From Mobilitalea torta (lineage in GTDB: Bacteria > Bacillota > Clostridia > Lachnospirales > Lachnospiraceae), in NCBI RefSeq assembly GCF_050433395.1, contig NZ_JBNPXH010000002.1, positions 478,896 to 542,895 on the forward strand: a stretch of 64,000 bases of DNA. Reading direction: 5' to 3'. Below are positions 43,090-52,017 of this stretch, one piece after another. The notes beneath the pieces are model-generated. The model did no database searches and was not told the origin of the DNA. It worked only from the letters and a program-made list of their open reading frames with translations. A program made the position numbers and the translations under genes. Positions within the stretch are counted from its first letter, which is position 1. The number at the start of each line of letters is the position of its first letter.

Positions 43090-43193
43090 CCCCTCCCCGC
43101 TGCTCCCCATGCCGATTAAGGCCCTCCCGTATCGGCACCAGATTGAGGCGTTCAATTTCGTATGCGGGTTGTTCGGCCTCCTGCCGGGAGGTG
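43076..43193 (+). pseudogene. N-terminal fragment of SNF2-type helicase, interrupted by an HNH gene
   Basis: ATG at 43076 with GGAGGAGG upstream. The frame reads MNVRDPSPLLPMPIKALPYR, HQIEAFNFVCGLFGLLPGG. The PYRHQ motif is the helicase Q-like N-terminus that normally lies about 30 residues before the P-loop. At residue 39 the HNH gene begins, and the helicase frame soon closes (stop at 43274). The C-terminal part resumes at 43625 in the same reading frame. Confidence 0.6.
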
Positions 43194-43628
43194 ATGACGT
43201 TGCCCCAAGTGACGGCGAAATGCCACCTTTGCGGGCGGAGCTTCCAGCGGGCGGCCCACGAAATGCGGGCGCATAGCTTTTGCTGCGCGGAACATGCCCG
43301 CGCATGGAACGCCCAGCGGCTGGCGGAATACAACCGCACCGCGAATCCGCTCAACAAGCCGGGTGGCGTCCTCTCTGCCCGTAAAAAGCACCGGCTAAAC
43401 CTGCAAGGCACCGGCGAGGGCAAGGCATACCGGAAGTTTTTCGGTCGGCATGAGCACCGCGCCATTGCGGAGGCCATGCTCGGCAGGCCCCTGCGCCCCG
43501 GCGAGGTGGTTCACCATATCGACGGAAACCGCCTCAACAACGACCCTTTGAATTTGGAGGTGCTGCCTTCCCAAGCGGAGCATGTCAAAACACAGCGCCG
43601 TGACGGTAGGGGGAGGTGGTGCAAATGA
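43194..43628 (+). CDS. HNH endonuclease inserted in the helicase gene
   Basis: A 144-residue protein. A zinc-binding CHLC with a later CC pair is followed by the HNH core VVHHIDGNRLNNDPLNLEVL. GGGAGGTG lies just before the ATG. The gene begins at codon 40 of the helicase and its stop overlaps (ATGA) the resumed helicase frame. Removing 432 nt (43194-43625) would rejoin the helicase in frame. This fits a homing-type endonuclease that has inserted without an intron or intein. Confidence 0.82.
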   Translation: MTLPQVTAKCHLCGRSFQRAAHEMRAHSFCCAEHARAWNAQRLAEYNRTANPLNKPGGVLSARKKHRLNLQGTGEGKAYRKFFGRHEHRAIAEAMLGRPLRPGEVVHHIDGNRLNNDPLNLEVLPSQAEHVKTQRRDGRGRWCK

Positions 43629-44977
43629 ACATTTCCAGAAGTCCGGGGGCTGCCCTGCTTATGGAAATGGGCTGACCCCGCACAGGGAAAACACTCACGA
43701 CCATTGCCGTAACCGGAGCGCTCTACAACGCGGGCCGTATCCGCAGGGTGCTCATTGTGGCCCCGCTCTCCATTCTCGGGGTTTGGTGTGACGAGTTTAT
43801 GAAATTCGCCGCCTTTGACTACGCCCTCGTGGTGCTGGAAGGCTCGGGCGAGAAAAAACGCGATACCCTGCGGCATATGACCGGCGCGGCCTTGCAGGTG
43901 GTGGTTATCAACTACGAATCGGCGTGGCGCATGGAGAAAGAGCTCGCCGCATGGAGCCCCGACCTTATCGTGGCCGACGAGGGCCATAAAATCAAGACCC
44001 ACAATATAGCGGCGTCAAAGACCATGCACCGGCTGGGAGCCAAAGCGCGTTACCGTCTGCTGCTTACCGGCACCGTGATAACCAACAAGGCGGTTGATGT
44101 TTTCTCGCAGTTTAAGTTTATCAACTCCGCTATATTCGGGCCGAGCTTCTACGCTTGGCGCAACCGGTATTTTGATATGACCGGCTACGGCAACCATACC
44201 CCGATACTCAAACGCTCTATGGAGCCGGAGCTTACGGCCCGGCTGCACAGCATATCGTACCGGGCCACCAAGGCGGAATGTCTTGATCTACCCGAAACGA
44301 CCGACGTTATCCGGCAGGTGGAATTAGAGCCGCAGGCGCTGGGGATTTATCGCAGCCTTGTCAAAGAGAGCTTTGCCGAGCTATCCCAAGGCGAGGTAAC
44401 GGCTACCAACATTCTTACCCGGCTGCTGCGCCTCTCCCAGCTTACGGGCGGATTTATCGGCAATGACGAAACCGCTGCCGTGGAACAGGTAAGCGCGGCA
44501 AAGCTGGCGGTATTGGAGGACATTCTGGAAAGCGCGATACAGGAAGAACGCAAGCTGGTTGTCATTGCGCGCTTCCTGCCCGAAATCCGGGCCATATGCC
44601 GGTTAAGTGAGAAAAAGGGCCTGCGCTATTCCATCATTACTGGCGCGGTCAAAAACCGCGACGAGCAGGTGGCGCAATTCCAGAATGACCGGGATGTGCC
44701 TGTGTTCGTGGGGCAAATCGCCACGGCTGGCCTCGGCATTACGCTCACCGCCGCCTCCACCATGGTTTTCTATTCCATGGACTACAGCATGAGCAACTAT
44801 GAGCAGACCAAGGCGCGCATACACCGTGTCGGCCAGCGTATGCCCTGCACCTACATCCACCTCGTCGCCAAGGGTACCGTGGACGTAAAGGTGCTCCGGG
44901 CCTTGCGTAACAAGGCCGATCTTGCAAAAACGCTGGTTGACGATTACCGCAGCGGGCTCAACCCGTTTGCGAGTTAG
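43625..44977 (+). pseudogene. SNF2-family helicase main part, with in-frame TGA in the P-loop
   Basis: Resumes at ATG 43625 with its own ribosome site (GGGGGAGG). It reads MNISRSPGAALLMEMG, then TGA at 43673-43675, then PRTGKTLTTIAVTGAL. From 43748 (GTG) it is open to 44977. Motifs II (VADEGHKIKT), III (LLTGTVITNK) and VI (QTKARIHRVGQRMP) are intact. The expected MEMG-TGKT P-loop is split by the nine bases TGACCCCGC. Unless the stop is read through, the product lacks ATP binding. If functional it would remodel or unwind DNA during phage replication. Confidence 0.7.
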
Positions 44978-44988
44978 GAGGAATTTTC

Positions 44989-45405
44989 ATGTCTGACATG
45001 ATGTTTGAACTGGCCGACCGGCTGCGCGAGCTCCGGGAGGCAAAGGACGAAACCGAGCAAGAGCTCAAACGCCTGAATACCGAAATTGACGAGGTAGATT
45101 ATCAGCTTTCCGAGCTCATGATGGAGAGCGAAACGCAGAACTTTACACGGGCCGGGCTCATGTTCGTGCTGACCACCAAGACCCGCGCCTCCGCCGCCTC
45201 CGGGCGCAAGGAGGAATTATTCAGCGCCCTGCGCGACAGCGGTTTCGGCGACCTGATTTATGAAACGGTCAATGCCAACAGCCTTTCGGCCTTTGTGAAA
45301 GAACAAGTGGCCGAGAACGGCGACGCCCTGCCCGATTGGCTGGACGGCTTGGTGAATGTCTTTGATAAAACGACGGTCGGCGTGCGCAAAGCCGCCAAGA
45401 AATAA
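44989..45405 (+). CDS. Phage early protein with N-terminal coiled coil, 138 residues
   Basis: AGGAGG lies 8 nt before the ATG and the gene is 11 nt after the helicase. Residues 8-50 form a charged coiled coil (RLRELREAKDETEQELKRLN), then a beta-rich domain (FTRAGLMFVLTTKTRASA) and an acidic helix. It resembles small proteins found beside phage recombination/replication genes. Function unknown. Confidence 0.65.
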   Translation: MSDMMFELADRLRELREAKDETEQELKRLNTEIDEVDYQLSELMMESETQNFTRAGLMFVLTTKTRASAASGRKEELFSALRDSGFGDLIYETVNANSLSAFVKEQVAENGDALPDWLDGLVNVFDKTTVGVRKAAKK

Positions 45406-45420
45406 GGAGGATTTTCTATC

Positions 45421-46161
45421 ATGGCTAAAAATGAACTGGCAAAGACGAGCGGCTTTCTGGCCCTCGCGGACTTTAATATGAACGCTGCCATGGCGGAGGA
45501 GCTCGACGGTTTGGAGGGCGGTTTCGACCGCGTGAAAATCCCCGCTGGCGGCACCACCATGTACGAGCTTCCCGGCGACGAAGCCGACGAGCCGGAAACC
45601 GTCAAGGAGTTTTCGGCGGTCATTCTGCACCATCATCCGGTGCTCCAATATTACAAGGAAAAGTATACCGGGGGCAGCAATCCGCCCGATTGCGGAAGCC
45701 TTGACGGCGTGACCGGCGAGGGCGACCCTGGAGGGATTTGCGCAAAATGCCCTCTGGCACAATTCGGCAGCGGCGAAAATGGCGGCAAAGCGTGTAAAAA
45801 TCGCCGCAGGCTGTTCTTGCTCCGGGAGGGTGAGATTTTCCCGCTGCTGCTTTCGCTGCCCACCGGCTCGCTCAAAGAATATTCCCGGTATATCAAGCGC
45901 CTGCTCAGTCGCGGCAACAAGAGCAATATGGTGGTGACGCGCTTTTCCCTTAAAAAGGCCACCAATTCCAGCGGCATTGCTTACTCGCAGGCGGCCTTCG
46001 TGGTTGACCGCCCATTGACCGCCGAAGAGCAGGCCCTCATTGGCAGGCTTACCGAGCAGGTCAAGGCGCACAGCCGCCGTATCGGCTTTGACGCCGAGGA
46101 GCCGGTGGAAGGTGAGTATATCGACGCCGATACCGGAGAAGTCGTGGAACCCCTCAACTAA
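45421..46161 (+). CDS. Phage replication-associated protein, possibly ssDNA-binding
   Basis: A 246-residue protein with AAGGAGG before the ATG. A beta-rich N-terminal half (FDRVKIPAGGTTMYELPG) and a cysteine cluster (GGICAKCPLAQFGSGENGGK, then ACKNRRRLF) suggest metal binding and nucleic-acid contact. The tail is acidic (VEGEYIDADTGEVVEPLN), as in many ssDNA-binding proteins. It lies between helicase and polymerase genes. The function is inferred from context. Confidence 0.55.
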   Translation: MAKNELAKTSGFLALADFNMNAAMAEELDGLEGGFDRVKIPAGGTTMYELPGDEADEPETVKEFSAVILHHHPVLQYYKEKYTGGSNPPDCGSLDGVTGEGDPGGICAKCPLAQFGSGENGGKACKNRRRLFLLREGEIFPLLLSLPTGSLKEYSRYIKRLLSRGNKSNMVVTRFSLKKATNSSGIAYSQAAFVVDRPLTAEEQALIGRLTEQVKAHSRRIGFDAEEPVEGEYIDADTGEVVEPLN

Positions 46162-46227
46162 ATACCCGCCCGGCGTGGGGGCGGGTATCCATTCCCGCTC
46201 CCCGCTCCGGGCAGAAGGAGCGAAAAT

Positions 46228-48147
46228 ATGAGCTACTCATGCGTTACGACGCTAAAGGATATAAAGGCGTATCTGGCCGGGGCCGCCCTTGTGGCTTTTG
46301 ACTTTGAAACATCACCCACCAAGGAATACCGGGACGTGGAGCGCGCCGCGCTGGACGCCCACAAGGCGGAGATTACCGGCGTTAGCTTCTCGGTGGCCGA
46401 GGGCAGCGCCATCTATATTCCGCTGCGGCACCGCACCGGGAAAAACGCCAACCCCACCACGGTTATGCGGCATCTGCGCGAGGCCGTCTTTGAAAACAGG
46501 CAGGTTACAAAAATCGCCCACAACCTCGCCTTTGAATCGGCGTTCCTATATGCCCTGGGCGTGGTGGTGCAGCCGCCCTGCTATGACACCATTGCGGCGG
46601 CCCAGCTTACCCTAAAGAGCCATACGGAGTTTCGCGTACTTTCGGATAGCGGCCTCAAAACCTTGGTTCCGCTGCTGTTCGGCGTAGAGCTCCCGGACTT
46701 TGAAACAGTAACCGAGGGCCGCGCATTTGACGAGCTCGACCCGCAGAACGCCGAGACTGTGCGCTACGCCTGCGCCGACAGCGATTATGCCCTGCGTCTG
46801 TATCACCGCTTCAATAGCTGGTTTGACAGCGGCCTGCCCCGGCACCGCTTTATCACGGAGGCGTTAGAATCGCCCACCGCCGTATATTGCGGCCTCATGC
46901 GGTACAACGGCCTGCTCATGGATAGAGAAACCATGCTGGAAAAGCAGGCCGAGGCCGAGGCGCGCCTGTTGGAGATCCGGGCGGGCATTGCCGGAATCAT
47001 CGGTGACGTGGAAATCGGGGCCAATGCCTCCACTTCCGCATTCAAAAGTTATCTTTACAATACCCTCGGCCTGCCGGTCGTAAAAACCACCGCCAAGTAT
47101 CAAGAGGCGGCGGACGACGAGGCTATGGTGCTGCTGGCCGATTGGTGCCGGGAGCATAAGCCGGAGCTCGTGCCGCTATTTGAGCTTATACAGGAATACC
47201 GGCGCTGGGGCAAATTGAAAAGCACCTATCTGGACGGATACCTGCGCTTTATCAACGAGGCCACCGGGCGGATTCATCCCGATTTGCTGCCGTTAGGCAC
47301 CGAAACGGGCCGGTTCGCCGCGCGCAATCCCAACCTTCAAAATATGCCCCGCAAGGACAACGACCCCGTGGGGATTCGCGGCCTGATTGTGGCCTCCTCC
47401 GGTCATGTCCTGTTGTCCTTGGACTTTTCGCAAATCGAGCTCCGCGTTGGGGCCTTCTACTGCCGCGACGAGCGCATGTTGGACACCTATCGGCAGGGCG
47501 GCGATATTCACGCCCAAACCACCAGCGTGATTTACCATATCCCCTTTGAACAGGCCGTTGATAAGAACGCCGAGCATTACAAGGAGCGCAGGACGATTGC
47601 GAAAAACTGCAACTTTGGGGTTTTCTTCGGCCTGTTCCCGCGCGGCCTGCAAAAGACGCTCAAATTCAAGGCCGGTCTGGATACCCCGCTTTCTGATTGC
47701 GAGCGCATTATTGCCAACCTCAAAGCCGGTTATCCCCGCCTTGCCGAATGGCAGCAGGTCGTCAAGCGCCAAGCCGAGGCCCGCAAATACAGCGAAACAT
47801 GGCTCGGCAGGCGGCGCTATCTGCCCGGCATTACCTCCAACGATTGGGGTAAAAAGAGCTTCGCGGAACGCTGCGCCATGAATACGCCCATACAGGGAAG
47901 TGCCGCCGACATTTTGAAGCTGGCGCTGGCCCGGCTCATTATCGGCCTGCCGGAGCGCCCATGGCTGCGCCCGCTGCTGCAAATCCATGACGAGCTTGTT
48001 TTTGAGGTGCCGGAGGATAAAGCCGACGAGGCGATTGCATTCATCAAGACCTGCATGGAGGCGCAGCCCTTCCCGCAGTTTGATGTGCCTATCGTGGCCG
48101 AGGCGTCGGTCGGCCCGACCTTCGGCGACATGGCAGAAATGGGGTGA
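46228..48147 (+). CDS. Family A DNA polymerase with 3'-5' exonuclease domain
   Basis: A 639-residue phage-type Pol I. The exonuclease motifs are DFETSPTKEY (near 25), NLAFESAFLY (near 97) and YACADSDYALRLY (near 178). The polymerase motifs are A (LLSLDFSQIELRVGAFYC, near 395), B (RRTIAKNCNFGVFFGLFP, near 453) and C (LLQIHDELVFEV, near 588). There is no 5' nuclease domain, usual for phages. It is the main replicative polymerase of this element. Confidence 0.93.
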   Translation: MSYSCVTTLKDIKAYLAGAALVAFDFETSPTKEYRDVERAALDAHKAEITGVSFSVAEGSAIYIPLRHRTGKNANPTTVMRHLREAVFENRQVTKIAHNLAFESAFLYALGVVVQPPCYDTIAAAQLTLKSHTEFRVLSDSGLKTLVPLLFGVELPDFETVTEGRAFDELDPQNAETVRYACADSDYALRLYHRFNSWFDSGLPRHRFITEALESPTAVYCGLMRYNGLLMDRETMLEKQAEAEARLLEIRAGIAGIIGDVEIGANASTSAFKSYLYNTLGLPVVKTTAKYQEAADDEAMVLLADWCREHKPELVPLFELIQEYRRWGKLKSTYLDGYLRFINEATGRIHPDLLPLGTETGRFAARNPNLQNMPRKDNDPVGIRGLIVASSGHVLLSLDFSQIELRVGAFYCRDERMLDTYRQGGDIHAQTTSVIYHIPFEQAVDKNAEHYKERRTIAKNCNFGVFFGLFPRGLQKTLKFKAGLDTPLSDCERIIANLKAGYPRLAEWQQVVKRQAEARKYSETWLGRRRYLPGITSNDWGKKSFAERCAMNTPIQGSAADILKLALARLIIGLPERPWLRPLLQIHDELVFEVPEDKADEAIAFIKTCMEAQPFPQFDVPIVAEASVGPTFGDMAEMG

Positions 48148-48151
48148 CGTT

Positions 48152-48580
48152 TTGAGCAAGCCAAATCTGTACAATCACGAGGGGTATCTCGACCTGACGG
48201 CATACGAGGCGCTTCTCCACATCGAGCAGGAGGCGAAAAAGACCGCCTATAAAACGCTGGTCTATATTTGCAGCCCCTTTGCCGGGGATACCGAGCGCAA
48301 CGCCGAGCGCGCGCGGGGGTATTGCCGCTTTGCCGTTTCTCAAAACTGCATACCCATTGCGCCGCATATCATCTTCCCTCAATTCATGGAGGAAAGCGAC
48401 CCGGAGCAGCGCAGCCTTGGGCTTTTCTTCGGACTTGTTTTGCAAAGCAAATGCAAGGAAGTGTGGGTGTTTAGCAGGAATATCACGCGCGGCATGGCGG
48501 TGGAAATCGAAAAGGCCAAGCAGCGCGGCATCTTGATTCGCTACTTTACCGAGCGTTGCGTGGAGGTGGTCTTTGAATGA
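48152..48580 (+). CDS. DUF7768/DUF4406-like protein, 142 residues
   Basis: TTG start at 48152 (then SKPNLYNHEGYLDL), just after the polymerase stop. The pattern TLVYICSPFAGDTERNAERA, NCIPIAPHIIFPQF, VWVFSRNITRGMAVEIEKA is that of the nucleoside 2-deoxyribosyltransferase-like fold found beside phage polymerases. The catalytic Glu of true transferases is not obvious. It overlaps the primase gene by 4 nt. Confidence 0.7.
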   Translation: MSKPNLYNHEGYLDLTAYEALLHIEQEAKKTAYKTLVYICSPFAGDTERNAERARGYCRFAVSQNCIPIAPHIIFPQFMEESDPEQRSLGLFFGLVLQSKCKEVWVFSRNITRGMAVEIEKAKQRGILIRYFTERCVEVVFE

Positions 48581-51138
48581 CGCCGCATTATCCCCGCGAG
48601 CTCGCCGCCCTGCCGCAATGGGTGTGCTGGCGATTGGAGCCCGACCCCAAAGGCGGCAAGGATACCAAAGTACCATATAACCCGAAATCCGGCAAAAAAG
48701 CCTCCTCCACCAACCCGCAGACATGGAGCACCTTGCGCGAGGCCCTCACGGCGGCGCAAAAGTACCTCTATACCGGGATTGGCTTCGTGTTCACGCGGGA
48801 GGGCGGCATTGTCGGCATTGATATAGACCACTGCCGGGACGCGGAAACCGGTGCGCTCAACGATACCGCAAAAGCCATTGTTGAACGTGTATCCACCTAT
48901 ACGGAAATCAGCCCTTCGGGTACCGGCCTGCACCTTTTTCTAAAGGGTGAAATACCGGGCGGCGGCAATAAAAACAGCCGCACCGGCGTGGAAATGTACG
49001 CCCATAGCCGGTTTTTTACTATGACGGGCCAGCGTCTGCCGGATACCCCCGAGGAAGTGGTCGCCGACGCGAACGCGCTGGCGTGGGTGCATGAGAATTA
49101 TGTCAAGCCCCTGCGCAAGGAGCGGAACAAGAAGAAATCCCGGAGCGGCAAAAAAGCGGCTCCCCTTACCGACGAGGAAGTCTTGGAGAAGGCCCGCAGC
49201 GCCGGGAACCATGAAGATTTTACCGCCTTGTGGGAGGGCCGCTGGGAGGAAAAATACGCGAGCCAATCTGAGGCGGATATGGCCCTGTGCTGTACGCTGG
49301 CCTTCTGGACGAACCGCAACAAGGAGCAGATAGACCGGCTTTTCCGGCAATCGGCCCTCATGCGGGATAAATGGGATAAGGTTCATCATGCCAGCGGCGC
49401 GACCTATGGCGAGGAAACGCTGGACAAGGCCATTGAGGCCACCGCCAGCGTATACAACCCGGAGGGCGATTCGCCCATTTTTGAATATGAGGGCCGCTAT
49501 TTCCGCGCCAAGGGCGACAATGTATACCCCATTACCAACTTCATCATGCGCCCCATTGAAATGATTATCTCGGATGATGAAACCCAAATCACCGCCGACC
49601 TTGTAACGGTGCGCGGCGAGGTTTTCCAGCAGAATATCATGGCGACGGACTTCTCCAACCTGCAACGCTTTAAGAACATTCTCAACAAGCGCACCATTTC
49701 CCTGAGCTACACCGGCTCCGAGGGCGACCTCGAATTATTGAAAGGCTATGTATCCGAGCTCGAATGGACGCGCCGGGTTGGCGTGCGCGCGCTGGGTATC
49801 CATGATTACGCGGGCCGCTGGGTGTTCGTTTCGCCGGAGGGCGCGATTGAGGCGGACGGCGTTGCTGTCGCAGACATTTTGCAGCTTGAAAAATGGCGGA
49901 GTATCTCCACGAACATCCTGCGCTTTGCGCCGATCAGCGCGGCAGGCCTCCAAGACCTCGGCGGCCTGCTGCTGGGCTACAACGAGCCCGCCAAGACCGT
50001 GGCCGTACTGGCGTGGTGCGCCGGGTGCTTCATCAAGGAGCACCTAAAGCGCGCAAATATCCGCTTTCCCCACCTCTTTCTGATTGGCGAGCAAGGCAGC
50101 GGAAAAAGCAATACCTTGGAGCGCGTTATCCTGCCGATTTTCGGGCGGGAAAAGGTGAACGCCGCGACGCAGGTTACGGCCTTCACGCTTATGAAGGACA
50201 GCGCGTCAAGCAATATCATACCCCAGCCGCTGGACGAGTTTAAGCCCTCGAAAATCGACCGCATGAAGCTCCATTGGCTCTATAACCATATGCGCGACAG
50301 CTACGACGGCCATGAGGGCGTCCGGGGCCGCGCCGACCAATCCGTTATAACGTATGAACTGCTGGCTCCGCTTATTGTGGCCGGTGAAGAATCGCCGGAC
50401 GAGGCGGCTATCCGAGAGCGCGGCATTGAACTCCTGTTTTCGCGCAAAGACCTGAAAACGGCGGACTATCGCAAGGCGTTTTTGCGGCTGTGCGAAAATC
50501 CCGAACCCCTTGGCGGCTTTGGGCGCGGGCTGCTGGATACGGCCCTGCGGACAAAGAGCAAAGAGGCCGTGGCGTGGTATACCGCCGCGAAGGAGCTATT
50601 TGACGAAGCCCTTCCGTCGCGTATCGTCAATAATCTGGCCTGCTGCATGGCGGGGCTGCGCTTGGTGGAGCGCCTATGCGCCTCACACAAGCTGGAATGG
50701 TCGCGGGTTTTTGATATTGACCCTGACGGCTGCGCGCGCTATCTCAATTACGCTGTCCGCGAGTATTTGCTCGACGGCAGCCCCACGAACAAGAGCGTGG
50801 TGGAACATTCGCTTGAAGTCATGGACAGGATGGGCCTTGACCCGCAGAGCGAGGTGCGCGTGCTGGACGACGGAGAGCTTATCGCCTTCCGGTTTCAAAA
50901 GTTTTACGACCGTTATACGAAATACCGGCGCGACCATGCCATAACCGGCGAGTGTTTGAGCTATGAACAATTCAAAAAGCAGCTTCGTGGCTCTGACCTA
51001 TTTGCGGATTACAAAAACGTGCGGTTCGAGAGCGGGCTGGCGAAAGCCACCATTTTGAACTATGCCCTATTGCGGCAAAGGTGCGATATTACAGGGTTTT
51101 TTGGCACAGACGTACCGCCGCTGGGCAAAGAAATATGA
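48577..51138 (+). CDS. Phage primase-polymerase/helicase fusion
   Basis: An 853-residue replication protein. The N-terminus is of the NrS-1-like prim-pol type: PQWVCWRLEPDPKGG, KVPYNPKSGKKAS, GIGFVFTREGGIVGIDIDHC with the metal-binding DID at 82-84, and SPSGTGLHLFLKG. A middle helical region leads to an ATPase with P-loop GEQGSGKS near residue 505 and downstream AAA/SF3-like motifs. It would make primers and unwind the origin. A cruciform/Z-DNA-like tract follows the gene at once and may be the origin. Confidence 0.85.
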   Translation: MTPHYPRELAALPQWVCWRLEPDPKGGKDTKVPYNPKSGKKASSTNPQTWSTLREALTAAQKYLYTGIGFVFTREGGIVGIDIDHCRDAETGALNDTAKAIVERVSTYTEISPSGTGLHLFLKGEIPGGGNKNSRTGVEMYAHSRFFTMTGQRLPDTPEEVVADANALAWVHENYVKPLRKERNKKKSRSGKKAAPLTDEEVLEKARSAGNHEDFTALWEGRWEEKYASQSEADMALCCTLAFWTNRNKEQIDRLFRQSALMRDKWDKVHHASGATYGEETLDKAIEATASVYNPEGDSPIFEYEGRYFRAKGDNVYPITNFIMRPIEMIISDDETQITADLVTVRGEVFQQNIMATDFSNLQRFKNILNKRTISLSYTGSEGDLELLKGYVSELEWTRRVGVRALGIHDYAGRWVFVSPEGAIEADGVAVADILQLEKWRSISTNILRFAPISAAGLQDLGGLLLGYNEPAKTVAVLAWCAGCFIKEHLKRANIRFPHLFLIGEQGSGKSNTLERVILPIFGREKVNAATQVTAFTLMKDSASSNIIPQPLDEFKPSKIDRMKLHWLYNHMRDSYDGHEGVRGRADQSVITYELLAPLIVAGEESPDEAAIRERGIELLFSRKDLKTADYRKAFLRLCENPEPLGGFGRGLLDTALRTKSKEAVAWYTAAKELFDEALPSRIVNNLACCMAGLRLVERLCASHKLEWSRVFDIDPDGCARYLNYAVREYLLDGSPTNKSVVEHSLEVMDRMGLDPQSEVRVLDDGELIAFRFQKFYDRYTKYRRDHAITGECLSYEQFKKQLRGSDLFADYKNVRFESGLAKATILNYALLRQRCDITGFFGTDVPPLGKEI

Positions 51139-51160
51139 ACACAGTTAGAGGGTTTACTTT

Positions 51161-51295
51161 GTTACTTGTTACCTTTTACTTTCTATTTCTATATCTACAC
51201 GGAACGCGATTCTCACATATGCGCGTGCGTGTGCGCGTGTGCGCGCGTATATACGCACACCTATAGAAATCGGGGAGTAATCGGTAACAGGTAAC
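51161..51295. other. Putative replication origin: inverted repeat enclosing a 47-nt alternating Pu-Py tract
   Basis: GTTACTTGTTACC (51161-51173) and GGTAACAGGTAAC (51283-51295) are inverted repeats with one mismatch. Between them 51214-51260 alternates purine and pyrimidine at every one of 47 positions (CACATATGCGCGTGCG...), favouring Z-DNA or easy melting. It lies directly after the primase gene. Confidence 0.5.
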
Positions 51296-51314
51296 GCAAG
51301 AAAGGAGTGCCATT

Positions 51315-51611
51315 GTGTTAGAGAAGAACATCGTCGCCGCTATCCTGCGGCATTTGAAAGCCCGCCCACGCTGTTTTGTCTGGAAAACCCACGGCGGGAT
51401 ATACGGCACCTCCGGCCTCCCGGACGTTATCGCCTGTGTGGACGGGCGCTTCGCGGCCTTTGAGGTCAAGCAGCCGGGCGGTAAGCTCACCGCTTTGCAG
51501 GAGGCTACTATCAGAAAAATACATGCCGCTGGTGGGCTGGCATGTATGGCAACCTCGGTTGAGGATGTGAAGGCCGCATTGGCGGAGAAAGGAGCGGATT
51601 ATGACAAGTAA
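51315..51611 (+). CDS. VRR-NUC domain nuclease, 98 residues
   Basis: GTG start at 51315 after AAAGGAG. The compact VRR-NUC fold shows KTHGGIYGTSGLPDVIACV, then FAAFEVKQPGGKLTALQ with the nuclease E-x-K, and a C-terminal helix. Such nucleases sit beside SNF2 helicases and primases on clostridial phages and resolve branched DNA. It overlaps the next gene by 11 nt. Confidence 0.9.
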   Translation: MLEKNIVAAILRHLKARPRCFVWKTHGGIYGTSGLPDVIACVDGRFAAFEVKQPGGKLTALQEATIRKIHAAGGLACMATSVEDVKAALAEKGADYDK

Positions 51612-52017
51612 GGAGTATCTCGGGCAGGCGTATCGTATCGACCAGCGGATAAACAGCAAGCTGGAGCAGGTGTCCTGCCTGCGGGAGATTGCAGCCAAGG
51701 CGACCTATACATTTTCCGAGACGCCGCCCAGCGGCACCCGCAATGTCCACTCCATGGAGGGCATTATCGTGAAAATCATTGACTTGGAGAATGAAATCAA
51801 CGCCGACATTGACACCCTTGTGGATTTGAAGCGGGAAATTGTCGGGATTATCAAGGCCATAAAAAACCCGGAATATCAAACGCTGTTGGAGCTCCGGTAT
51901 CTGTGCTTCCGCTCGTGGGAGCAGATCGCCGTCGCCATGGGCTACAGCTTGCAGCACATATTCCGCCTGCATGACAAGGCCCTGAATATGGTCAAGGTTC
52001 CCGAACATGAGAGTTAA
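51601..52017 (+). CDS. DUF1492-type phage regulator
   Basis: A 138-residue protein. N-terminal coiled coil (RIDQRINSKLEQVSCLREIA), acidic middle, and a sigma region-4-like C-terminus (YQTLLELRYLCFRSWEQIAV, then MGYSLQHIFRLHDKALN). Proteins of this kind lie at the end of phage early regions and are thought to switch on late genes. A duplicated sequence begins at its stop codon. Confidence 0.82.
   Translation: MTSKEYLGQAYRIDQRINSKLEQVSCLREIAAKATYTFSETPPSGTRNVHSMEGIIVKIIDLENEINADIDTLVDLKREIVGIIKAIKNPEYQTLLELRYLCFRSWEQIAVAMGYSLQHIFRLHDKALNMVKVPEHES

Noticed and set aside
43194..43628. HNH insertion as a group I intron or an intein
   Set aside because: The HNH frame fills the whole insertion, leaving no room for an intron core, and it is in a different frame from the helicase, so it is not an intein.
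43664..43720. The in-frame TGA as a selenocysteine codon (MEMG-Sec-PRTGKT)
   Set aside because: No bacterial SECIS-like hairpin is visible just after the TGA, SNF2 helicases are not known selenoproteins, and deleting nine bases gives a normal P-loop.
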